A DNA stretch of 64,000 nt from assembly GCA_023397905.1 (NCBI GenBank), contig JAEWSZ010000102.1, forward strand, positions 1 to 64,000, read 5' to 3'. Below are positions 52,984-61,327 of the stretch, in pieces. The translations under genes were made by a program, and so were the position numbers. This DNA is from Bacillota bacterium (GTDB taxonomy: Bacteria > Bacillota > Clostridia > Acetivibrionales > DSM-1351). The notes beneath the pieces were generated by a model that worked only from the letters and a program-made list of their open reading frames with translations, ran no database searches and was not told where the DNA came from. Positions within the stretch are counted from its first letter, which is position 1. Every line of letters starts with the position of its first letter.

Positions 52984-54309
52984 TTATTCTTTGGCCTTGC
53001 CGATTTCGGATATGAACTGGTCGGCAGTTATCTGACCTGTAAGCAGCTTCTGGCAATTGTCCTCAAGTGCAGTTTTGAGCTTTGCATTGGTTATTCCCCA
53101 TGGAAAACTGCTGAAAGTCTTGAACTTGGCTGCTTCCTCCGAATATTTTTTCTGTATGGAATTCATTTCTCTTTCCGGCGCCGCACAATTCTTTAAAACA
53201 GTATTGGGTTCAAGCAGCTTTACCGTTCTTCCTTCTGTGGTCTTAAGTCCAAGCTGAATGGCAAATTGGGCCGCCAAATCCTTATTTTTGCTGTTGGCAG
53301 AAACGGCAAAACCTCCATTGAAACCGCCTCCGCTTACATTATAGTCCCACTTGCCGCCTTCATCTGAGAGCACATTCGGATACAAAAAGTCGGCTTTGTC
53401 TCCCAGTTGGTCTCCAACATCACCAAGAGCCCATGCGCCATTAATAAACATTGCAGCCTTGCCTTCGGTAAACATGGCAAGCGCCTGATCGGACGGCGTA
53501 TTAAACAGGTTTTTGTCAAAAGCTCCCGCTTTGGCAAGTGCTATAACTTTTTCGGCAGCTCCCTTGTAAACAGCATCGGATATACTGGTTTTTCCGGAGT
53601 CAAGCCCGGCATTTCCGGAAGGTTCAGCGCCCACAGTACAAAGGTCAAACAACTGCACTCCCGGCCATTTCTCCTTTGAGAATAAAGCCATGGGAACAAT
53701 CCCCTTTGCTTTTATTGCCTTGACTGCTTCTATGAATTCATTAAAATTTGTGGGTATCTTTACTCCACAGCTCTGAAAAACATCCTTATTGTAGTAAATA
53801 AGTTCAGAGAATGTTCCCATGCTCATAATTGAATAGTAATGTCCATCTGCCTCTTTTATCAGCGGGACAGCAGTGGGAATCAGCTGGTCTTCAACCTTCA
53901 GTTCCTGTATGTATTTGTCCAGAACAAGCAGATTGTTGGAGCTTTTAAGGGTCTCACGGGTATCTGAGGTAACCCTGAATATATCCGGCAAATTTCCAGA
54001 TGCGGCATAAGTCTTGAGTTTTTGGTTGTCATCCTGCGCCTCTACTTCAAGATCAAGCTCAACATTTGGCATTACTTGTTCCATTGCCGTCTTTGCATAA
54101 TCATATGGCAGCTTCTCTGTATCATCGGTATATTGAGTATATATTTTGAGCTTGGCCTTTTTTGCTGTCTGGTCTTCCGTTTTCTGTGCAGCTTCAGCCT
54201 TATCAGGCTCATCTGTTTTCGTTCCCTTTGCGTCACCGCAAGCGGCAAGCGGCAGCAGCATACTTAAAGCCATAATGATACTAAAAGCTTTTACAAAACC
54301 TTTATTCAT
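52984..54309 (-). CDS. CUT1 sugar-binding lipoprotein
   Basis: The lipoprotein signal (L-L-P-L-A-A-C) puts the lipid Cys at about residue 24. The 441-residue body is an extracellular solute-binding family 1 protein (D-I-F-R-V-T-S-D, F-T-E-G-K-A-A-M-F-I-N-G-A-W). It is the first gene of the importer operon. Its promoter (TATAAT at 54381-54386) overlaps tandem operator-like repeats also found before the YesM-type kinase gene, so it is probably controlled by the YesN-type regulator. Confidence 0.92.
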   Translation of the reverse strand: MNKGFVKAFSIIMALSMLLPLAACGDAKGTKTDEPDKAEAAQKTEDQTAKKAKLKIYTQYTDDTEKLPYDYAKTAMEQVMPNVELDLEVEAQDDNQKLKTYAASGNLPDIFRVTSDTRETLKSSNNLLVLDKYIQELKVEDQLIPTAVPLIKEADGHYYSIMSMGTFSELIYYNKDVFQSCGVKIPTNFNEFIEAVKAIKAKGIVPMALFSKEKWPGVQLFDLCTVGAEPSGNAGLDSGKTSISDAVYKGAAEKVIALAKAGAFDKNLFNTPSDQALAMFTEGKAAMFINGAWALGDVGDQLGDKADFLYPNVLSDEGGKWDYNVSGGGFNGGFAVSANSKNKDLAAQFAIQLGLKTTEGRTVKLLEPNTVLKNCAAPEREMNSIQKKYSEEAAKFKTFSSFPWGITNAKLKTALEDNCQKLLTGQITADQFISEIGKAKE

Positions 54310-54380
54310 CTGAATATTCCTCCTTGATTTTCAACTAACCACCGGGCAGTATGTATATTACCTTTCAAGCTTGTGCCTTT

Positions 54381-54445
54381 ATTATAGAATCATGGATATT
54401 TATTTTGAATGTGTAAAACGATACTATTTTGTGTTAAGCGATACT
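54381..54445 (-). promoter_or_regulatory. binding-protein promoter with tandem operator repeats
   Basis: On the minus strand two direct repeats, AGTATCGCTTAACACAAAAT and AGTATCGTTTTACACATTC (54426-54445 and 54407-54425), lie 20 nt apart. The second overlaps a weak -35 (TTCAAA, 54404-54409), followed by 17 nt and TATAAT (54381-54386). This is the geometry of activation by an AraC-type DNA-binding protein. Close copies lie at 61231-61269. Confidence 0.7.
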
Positions 54446-54449
54446 TATA

Positions 54450-57400
54450 TTAACCTGATATGTTGATATAATCCGGATTAAAGCCCGCCGTATCACCCGG
54501 ATCGGCCTTATACATGATGGTATTTTCTCCCCCGTTCAGTAAAAATGCATCAGCCACACTGCTCCAGGTGTCCCAGCTTCCTGTGGAAGGATAACTTGAC
54601 TGCTTGATTTTTATACCATTTACATAAATGCTGATGGTTCTTGCACCGGTCTGTCCGTTTGCATATCTCAAATCAATATTATAGGTGCCGGTTGATGGTA
54701 CCTTTATATTAAAGGTCATTGAGTCTCCCGCACTATTCAGACCTCCCACAAAACCTGTCCCGGAATAGCCTGTTCTGTCATTTGCGGCATTGCATCCGAT
54801 CAGAGCTGCATTTTCCGCTTCATATTTATAGGATATATTTATAAAATCGGGATTAAAACCGGCCGTATCACCGGCATCTGCCTTATACGAGATGGTATTT
54901 ATTCCTGAATTCAGTGTCAGAGAATCGCTGACATTGCTCCAGGTGTCCCAGCTTCCTGTGGCGGGATAACTTGACTGCCTGATTTTTACACCATTAACAT
55001 AGATGCTGATAGTCCTTGCATTGCTCTGTCCGTTTGCATATCTCATGTCAACATTGTAATTTCCCGTAAAAGGTGCATTTACATTAAATGTCATGGAATC
55101 ACCAGCACTATTGAGACCTCCCACAAAACCCGTGCCGGAGTAGCCCGTGCGGTCACTCGCAACATTGCATCCTGACAGAACGGCATTTTCCGCTTCGTAT
55201 TTCAATCCCTGGCTGGAAGCGGCAAAGTTCACTGTAACAGAAGTCGTACCGGCAGGCAGTGTGACCGTACCGGCCGCATTGTCTATTTGTCCCGCACTCG
55301 ACGACACAATGTTGTTTTTGAATATGGGCAGATTGAAAACTATATTTCCATCAGGCGTATCGCCTGATATCGACAGGTTAACACTGGACACTCCGCCGGA
55401 AATGGTAAAATTAATTTTCTTGCCGCCGCCAACATTTACATTTGCCCACTGAACTGTCTTGCCATTAGCCACCCAGGTATCCGGCAAACCTCTCCCTATT
55501 ATCAGGGTTCCGTCTTCCTTTAGTGAACAGTTTGTTTCAAGCAGCGCTTGTTTGTTAAAACTCAGACCCCAGGACTCGTAGTCCGCATCCGGAGTTGTCC
55601 AGTCAGTGGGACTCAGGCCCGCATGAAAGCTTTCTCCCCACTGATAGGGTGCGCCCTGATTTTTTATCATCCATTCAAGATTTTTAATGCCTTCTGTCCT
55701 GAATGTGTCTGAAAGCATGCATTGCAAGCCCTGTCCCGCATTGTATACATTTCCATAACCTCCCACATACCACTGTCCCCAGCTGTCCACGGGCGTGCCG
55801 GATGCAGTCCTTTTGGCAAGGGCATTTCCAATGCTGTTTTCATAATGGTCACGCCAGGTTCCGCCCAGATTATATCCATTTAAATAAGCATCCCACGGAA
55901 AAGTGGAGGTGCAAATTGTTGATGCAAAATAATTCCCCGTATAGTTGGGCCAATAAATGGAATCGTCAAAATTGCTCATATACCAGTTTACTCCTCTTCT
56001 GGCTTCGGAGGCATCCAAGGCATTGTTCAGCGCATTATTCAAGCTGTTCATTTCGTTGACGGCCCAATTGGCTTCTGCCGTATTTCCAAGTTTGTCACAC
56101 AGGTATTTATACGCCTGAAGCCCTCCCAGTGCAGCAAAATCATCTATCAATAGAAAATTGCTGCCGTTGTCAAGAGTATTTGATTTTTTTATAAGCCCAT
56201 TGTGATTTGGATCAGCACTATTGTAATATCTGTTATCCTCAATACCGTGAGCTGCATTCTGTATGTTTGTTTTTAGTTCCTGTGTAAAGAATGCCGTATC
56301 TCCTGTATTTTTCAAGTATGTCGCATATGGAAGCAGATACTTGGGCAAAGCATCCAGATAGTTTGAATATAGCAGCTTGGAAATCTGGAGATAATAGGGG
56401 CTTCCCAAAATTCTCCGGGCGAGTTCATAATCGCCCTCTCTTATGAACTGGTCAACGATATTGGGAACATCATGGGTGTATATTCTGTCATAATGCCCGC
56501 CTCCGCCTTCTCCCCTTATTTCATAGTTAGTATCATCCGTTCCTGTCTTTCTGAATATCAGATACAGCTTGTGAACACCTGAGGTATTGTTTATGGTGGT
56601 ATTAAAAGTCTGATATACTGTCCATTGGTTCATTGCCGTAGGCTCTATATTGCAATTTCCGATTATGCTGCCCGTTAAGCTGTCAATCCTTATTTCTATT
56701 TTGCCGCTGTGACCATTCATATAATCGGATGCTGCTCTTGCACTAAAAGCAGTCTGGCCTGAACCAAAATCATAATTGTCAAATTCTATCCAATCTGTAT
56801 CGTGTATGTTTTTGACATCAAGGGTCCCTTCATTGCAATTTTCCGTCTCCACCCCCGACATGGATGAGTAATTTTCCGCCTCTGTAACGGTTGATCCGAT
56901 TGTGAACCAATTCAGATTGAACAATGCATTCCTTGCATTACTTGTTTTAACCATAGTTTCCCACAAGGTTATCTGTTCAGCCTTATACATGTTCACCTGG
57001 TTTTGGTCCGGTAAAATAACCGGATGAGTCAAACTATTTATCCTGTTATTGTAATAGGTAGACATGGAAGCATAGTTGCTGTCAAAGCTTCCCGCCCCCT
57101 GCAGCTGGGCGGCTGTTGCCGTACCCGAGGACCGGGCTGCAAAATCCTTATTTGCCGTACCCCCGGCCGGAACCTGTATGTCGTAGTACATTGAAGCTGA
57201 ATCGCTGTAGGTTGGATTTCCTGTCAAGGGAACCTCATAACCGGTGGAGGCATTGATATTTATGCGTATTGTCTTTGAACTTCCGGCATTATTTTTAACT
57301 GTGACCCGGGAGTACACAGCAGTTGCCGAATCATTTAAAACCCTGTATGCAAAATGCTGTACGGTTACATGTACAGGACCTGCCTCCCACTCAGAAGTCG

Positions 57401-57719
57401 GACAGGGCTGGTATCCGTCTCTCAGGTACCATAAAATTCTGGTTTTGCGGTCTGCGGAAAATTCATCCGGGTAATATACGGTTCCATCCACAGTTACGGT
57501 ATACTGGATCGCAGCCCCCATCCCCGGCTGTACCCCGCCGCCCATATAAGTCCTCGATTTCGGATAATCATTCTCCCATCCGATGTACAACCAGTGTGTA
57601 CTGTCATACGAATACGAATTAGCTGCCGATACACTGAAAGGTACAAAAAAACAACTGCTCATTATTACCGATACTGCCAAAATGAAACTCAGTAATTTTT
57701 TCTTACTGCACCTAAACAT
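54450..57719 (-). CDS. secreted paralogue: glycosidase-like core with CBM6 and two CBM35
   Basis: This 1089-residue secreted protein is closely related to the first 830 residues of the giant protein at 42946: signal peptide (1-32), beta domain, CBM6-like module (about 276-400), (alpha/alpha)6-like domain (about 415-760) and a beta segment. Two CBM35 modules (about 838-960 and 961-1088; Y-E-A-E-N-A) end it. There are no Ig-like or SLH repeats, so it would be released or held only by its CBMs. Conserved Glu/Asp in W-G-E-S-F-H and D-A-D-Y-E are candidate catalytic residues, but this is inference. It lies between the importer and the YesN gene on the same strand. Confidence 0.85.
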   Translation of the reverse strand: MFRCSKKKLLSFILAVSVIMSSCFFVPFSVSAANSYSYDSTHWLYIGWENDYPKSRTYMGGGVQPGMGAAIQYTVTVDGTVYYPDEFSADRKTRILWYLRDGYQPCPTSEWEAGPVHVTVQHFAYRVLNDSATAVYSRVTVKNNAGSSKTIRININASTGYEVPLTGNPTYSDSASMYYDIQVPAGGTANKDFAARSSGTATAAQLQGAGSFDSNYASMSTYYNNRINSLTHPVILPDQNQVNMYKAEQITLWETMVKTSNARNALFNLNWFTIGSTVTEAENYSSMSGVETENCNEGTLDVKNIHDTDWIEFDNYDFGSGQTAFSARAASDYMNGHSGKIEIRIDSLTGSIIGNCNIEPTAMNQWTVYQTFNTTINNTSGVHKLYLIFRKTGTDDTNYEIRGEGGGGHYDRIYTHDVPNIVDQFIREGDYELARRILGSPYYLQISKLLYSNYLDALPKYLLPYATYLKNTGDTAFFTQELKTNIQNAAHGIEDNRYYNSADPNHNGLIKKSNTLDNGSNFLLIDDFAALGGLQAYKYLCDKLGNTAEANWAVNEMNSLNNALNNALDASEARRGVNWYMSNFDDSIYWPNYTGNYFASTICTSTFPWDAYLNGYNLGGTWRDHYENSIGNALAKRTASGTPVDSWGQWYVGGYGNVYNAGQGLQCMLSDTFRTEGIKNLEWMIKNQGAPYQWGESFHAGLSPTDWTTPDADYESWGLSFNKQALLETNCSLKEDGTLIIGRGLPDTWVANGKTVQWANVNVGGGKKINFTISGGVSSVNLSISGDTPDGNIVFNLPIFKNNIVSSSAGQIDNAAGTVTLPAGTTSVTVNFAASSQGLKYEAENAVLSGCNVASDRTGYSGTGFVGGLNSAGDSMTFNVNAPFTGNYNVDMRYANGQSNARTISIYVNGVKIRQSSYPATGSWDTWSNVSDSLTLNSGINTISYKADAGDTAGFNPDFINISYKYEAENAALIGCNAANDRTGYSGTGFVGGLNSAGDSMTFNIKVPSTGTYNIDLRYANGQTGARTISIYVNGIKIKQSSYPSTGSWDTWSSVADAFLLNGGENTIMYKADPGDTAGFNPDYINISG

Positions 57720-57781
57720 ACTTTTCCCTCCTATGAATAATATTTTGGAATCATCTATTTTAAGGTAAATAGATTTTTGTA

Positions 57782-59371
57782 TTACTTCCGTATATTTTCA
57801 TACTCACTTGGCGACATCCCAAAGTGCTTTTTAAAGCTTTTACTGAAGTGGCTTGCATCACAATAGCCAACCTTCTCGGAAACATTTGCCAGCCTTATAT
57901 TGCCTTTGCTGATAAGCTCTTTTGCTTTTTGCATTCTGATATTTGTAATGTAGTCGCTGACTGTAAGATTCAATTCCTTCCGGAATACTTTTCTGAGATA
58001 GCTGGAATTAATATATAAACTTCTGGCTATTTTCTCCACACTCAGGTCATTATCTCCATAGTTGGTTTCTATGTGCTCTTTCACAGTTTCCACTATTTTT
58101 CTGGATTTTGTAAATTTGTTTTCAGTTGAATAATCCACGACTTTTTTAAAGAGGACTTTTATCCATTTGCAGGAAGCTTCAAAAGACTCGCTGTTTCTTA
58201 TTTCATTGTAAGGTGAGAACCTTTTGCCAAGTACCTCTTCTATATCACTTCCATTTTCCGTTATGAATGACAGGCATATGGAGACCAGGCCCATAAGAAC
58301 CGCATATGTGTAGTCCCAGGACAGGTTCTTTTCCCGTATATATTTAAAAACCTCCTCCAGTCCTTCCTCTATCTCATCCCGGTTACCCAGACGCAGGCTC
58401 ATTTGCAGCTTTTCATTAACCTCACTGGGGTAAAATCCAATGTTTGAGCTCTTGCTTTCGCCGTCAAAATATTTAATAACCTTGCCGTTACCTACAACAG
58501 CTTTATTCTGCAGAGCCTCAAGCGACTGCATATACGAGCTGTGTATCCCTGTAAAGCCCCGCAGGATTGTTCCCACCCCAATGGTAATTGTGAAACCCAC
58601 ATACTTCTTCACCAGGCTGCAGGAACGCTGAAAGTCATCAAACCTGAAATTGGTTATGTCTGAAGTATCCCTGAATTCAATGATGGCTACGATTCGTCCT
58701 TCGGGACCATTAAATAAAATGCAGTTTCCCTCCACCTGGATAATCTCGCCTAAAATATTTGAAACCGCATATTTCCACAGCGAAATTTCAGCGGCATCCG
58801 TCCACCTCTGGTACATATTGTCTATCTCAATTGCCGCAACCAGAAAGTCAAGAGAGTGGGTATCGATGCCGAAAAATTTAAATTGTCTTTTAATTTCTTC
58901 CTCATCTGAAGAATATTCGTTGCTTACAAGGAGGTTTAAAAACCGCTCCTTCATAGCGGCGGTACTGGTTTGGGCTATAGACTTTTTTTCGGACAGCTTT
59001 TGAAGCACTCCTCTGGCCTTCAGCAAAACCACCAGTAATTCCTCTTCTGTAAATGGTTTTAGAATATAGTCCACGACACCTATTTTTATAGCCTCCCTTG
59101 CATATTCAAACTCATTGTGGCCTGTAATAATTACAATCACTATCTCGGGAAACAGCTCTTTTAATTTCTCCGATAGTGACAAGCCGCTCATATACGGCAT
59201 ATTTATATCAACAAGAGCAATGTCCGGATTGTTTTTCCGGGCCATTTCCAATGCGTCCAGACCATTTTTTGCCTCGCCGGCCAGCTTGAAACCACATGCC
59301 TCCCAGTCGATGGCATTGCGGAGATACCTTCTGAAAACCGCCTCGTCATCTGCAATCAGCACATTAAACAC
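57782..59371 (-). CDS. response regulator, YesN/AraC type
   Basis: The 529-residue regulator has an N-terminal receiver (acidic D-D near residue 9, phosphorylation Asp in V-D-I-N-M-P, about residue 55, Lys in L-K-P-F), a middle region of about 290 residues, and a C-terminal AraC helix-turn-helix pair (about 425-529). It starts at GTG, overlapping the kinase stop by one base. It should bind DNA as a dimer; the tandem repeats at 54407 and 61231 are the best candidates for its sites. Confidence 0.93.
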   Translation of the reverse strand: MFNVLIADDEAVFRRYLRNAIDWEACGFKLAGEAKNGLDALEMARKNNPDIALVDINMPYMSGLSLSEKLKELFPEIVIVIITGHNEFEYAREAIKIGVVDYILKPFTEEELLVVLLKARGVLQKLSEKKSIAQTSTAAMKERFLNLLVSNEYSSDEEEIKRQFKFFGIDTHSLDFLVAAIEIDNMYQRWTDAAEISLWKYAVSNILGEIIQVEGNCILFNGPEGRIVAIIEFRDTSDITNFRFDDFQRSCSLVKKYVGFTITIGVGTILRGFTGIHSSYMQSLEALQNKAVVGNGKVIKYFDGESKSSNIGFYPSEVNEKLQMSLRLGNRDEIEEGLEEVFKYIREKNLSWDYTYAVLMGLVSICLSFITENGSDIEEVLGKRFSPYNEIRNSESFEASCKWIKVLFKKVVDYSTENKFTKSRKIVETVKEHIETNYGDNDLSVEKIARSLYINSSYLRKVFRKELNLTVSDYITNIRMQKAKELISKGNIRLANVSEKVGYCDASHFSKSFKKHFGMSPSEYENIRK

Positions 59372-61152
59372 TATTTATACCCCCTTGAAACAGCCGGAAT
59401 TGATACAGTAATTTCAGTGCCTTTACCCAATGCGCTTTTAATGTCTATTCCATGATCCGGACCAAAATATAGCTTAAGTCTTTCGTCAACATTTGAAAGC
59501 CCGAAGGATTCTTTGTTCATATCCTCCTTTTTGTGTTCCAGAAGGGTTTTCAGCTTTTCTTCAGCCATTCCGACACCGTCATCTGAAATTCGGATAATTA
59601 CCCTGGCCTCATCCTGCAGCCATCCTTCGATTGTGATTCTGCCGGGACACCCCTTCTCCTTGAGCCCGTGATACAAAGAGTTCTCCACCAGGGGTTGTAT
59701 TGTAAGCTTCAATATTTCACAGTCCAGAATTTCATCCTGAATATCTATTTTGAAATCAAACACATCAGAGTATCTCATATTCTGAATAAACAGATAGTTC
59801 CTTACATTCTGGATTTCATCATCGATTGTGACAATTTCCCTTCCCTTGCTCAAAGCCGCCCTATAGAAATCAGCAAGAGCCTTGGTGGCATTTCCTGCCT
59901 CTGTGCAGGCTTTTTCCCTGCACAGAATATAAATCAGATCCAGCGTATTATATAGAAAATGCGGTTTTATCTGGGACTGAATAAGTGCCAGTTCGTATTC
60001 TCTCTTTTTCTTTTGTTCAAGCCTGATATTTTGAAGGAGTTCTCTTAATCTGAAGATCATGTCATTAAAGCCCAATGCCAGAAGACCTATTTCATCTCCC
60101 GATTCAATATGACAGCGTACCTCCAGGTTTCCCTGCCTGATTTTGTCCATATTTGCCGAAAGGCCTTTAATAGGTTTTGTAATATGGGAGGACAGCATAC
60201 CCGCGCCTCCCAGGGCCAATAACAGAAAAATCAAACCTGAAGCTATTATGATCATCTTATTCTTCTCAGTATCACCTGTGAGCTCATCTAACGGAATGTT
60301 GCCTACAAGCTTCCAATCTGCTTTATTAAATGCCGTATATATTACAAGGGTTTTCCTGCCCATTATTTTGGCGGCTTCTGTCTGTGTATTTCCTGACATG
60401 GCCCCTTTTCTGAGCTCATCCTCTTCTATGGGCTTCAAAAGACTGCTAGGATTTTGTGATGAAATTATATATCCATTTCGATCTGCAATAAAATAGGTCC
60501 GGTTTGTTGAAGGGCCAACACTTTTATATACTGAAGCCAGGGAATTTTCGTTGATATTCAGCACCAGATAACCCAGTTTTTTCCCCGAATCCACATTAAA
60601 TATCTTTTTGGCCACTGTTACAACGGGCTGTGTCGTGTCTGTTACAAGAAAGTCTCTTGTCTGCATGGGAAACCATACATTTACACCATTTGTCTGTTCG
60701 ACCTCTTTTATTATGCCGCTGTTCAGTACTTTCTGATAATTGATTATCATATTTTGATTGGGACTGAATGCGTTGCCATAATTATCAATGAACACAATTG
60801 AACTGACATCGGGGAAACTCATCAAAGCAATGCTCAAATGGCTTACTATCCTGTCCCTGATATATAAATATCCTAATTGATCATTCTCCTCAGGTTTTTT
60901 ATCCCTTATGATATTATAAGTATCCAAAGCTACCATGTTTGCGCAATTTTCGGCATTGGTGAGCATGGAATCTATTCTGGTTACAATAAGGTTTGAGTCG
61001 TCCTGTATGTTCTTTATCGTTTTCTCAATGATATCCTGTGTAAACAAATAATTGGAGACGTATCCCAGGAGGAGCAGGGGAATTGTCACCAGAGGAATGT
61101 ATATCAGCAGTATTTTATTTTTAATCCTTTGATTTTTAAACCAGAATTTCAT
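59371..61152 (-). CDS. sensor histidine kinase, YesM type
   Basis: The kinase has two membrane helices (about residues 8-30 and 300-322), an extracellular dCache-like sensor between them, a HAMP domain, and a His_kinase domain with Q-I-K-P-H-F-L-Y-N (His near residue 400) and a GHKL ATPase (I-S-D-D-G-V-G-M). YesM/YesN pairs usually sense oligosaccharides, often with the help of a binding protein. The ATG at 61152 is my choice, although its ribosome site is weak; a TTG at 61188 adds 12 residues. One-base overlap with the regulator gene. Confidence 0.9.
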   Translation of the reverse strand: MKFWFKNQRIKNKILLIYIPLVTIPLLLLGYVSNYLFTQDIIEKTIKNIQDDSNLIVTRIDSMLTNAENCANMVALDTYNIIRDKKPEENDQLGYLYIRDRIVSHLSIALMSFPDVSSIVFIDNYGNAFSPNQNMIINYQKVLNSGIIKEVEQTNGVNVWFPMQTRDFLVTDTTQPVVTVAKKIFNVDSGKKLGYLVLNINENSLASVYKSVGPSTNRTYFIADRNGYIISSQNPSSLLKPIEEDELRKGAMSGNTQTEAAKIMGRKTLVIYTAFNKADWKLVGNIPLDELTGDTEKNKMIIIASGLIFLLLALGGAGMLSSHITKPIKGLSANMDKIRQGNLEVRCHIESGDEIGLLALGFNDMIFRLRELLQNIRLEQKKKREYELALIQSQIKPHFLYNTLDLIYILCREKACTEAGNATKALADFYRAALSKGREIVTIDDEIQNVRNYLFIQNMRYSDVFDFKIDIQDEILDCEILKLTIQPLVENSLYHGLKEKGCPGRITIEGWLQDEARVIIRISDDGVGMAEEKLKTLLEHKKEDMNKESFGLSNVDERLKLYFGPDHGIDIKSALGKGTEITVSIPAVSRGYK

Positions 61153-61204
61153 TTTAATATTCCCAATGCCCTCCTTATTTGTAAACAAAGAAACGCTATA
61201 TCCA

Positions 61205-61269
61205 GTTTAAACCCTTAAAATAAAAAATTTGAATGTGATAACCGATACCAATTTGTGTTTTCCGCTACT
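61205..61269 (-). promoter_or_regulatory. kinase-gene promoter region with tandem operator repeats
   Basis: On the minus strand AGTAGCGGAAAACACAAATT and GGTATCGGTTATCACATTC (61250-61269 and 61231-61249) are 20-nt-spaced direct repeats that match those before the binding-protein gene. TTCAAA (61228-61233) again overlaps the proximal copy; the -10 is weak (TTAAAC at 61205-61210). Confidence 0.65.
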
Positions 61270-61276
61270 ATTACTG

Positions 61277-61308
61277 CAAAAATCAGACCGGCAAACTACC
61301 GGTCTGAT
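61277..61308 (-). terminator. intrinsic terminator of the GH31 operon
   Basis: ATCAGACCGG (61282-61291) and CCGGTCTGAT (61299-61308) form a perfect 10-bp stem with a 7-nt loop, followed on the minus strand by TTTTTG. It lies about 20 nt after the GH31 stop codon and just before the kinase promoter region. Confidence 0.88.
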
Positions 61309-61327
61309 AAATTCCTGATTGCTTCTG

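Noticed and set aside
57720..57781. Small inverted repeat (ATCTATTT/AAATAGAT) after the response-regulator gene
   Set aside because: Short, AT-only stem with no T-run; not enough to call a terminator.
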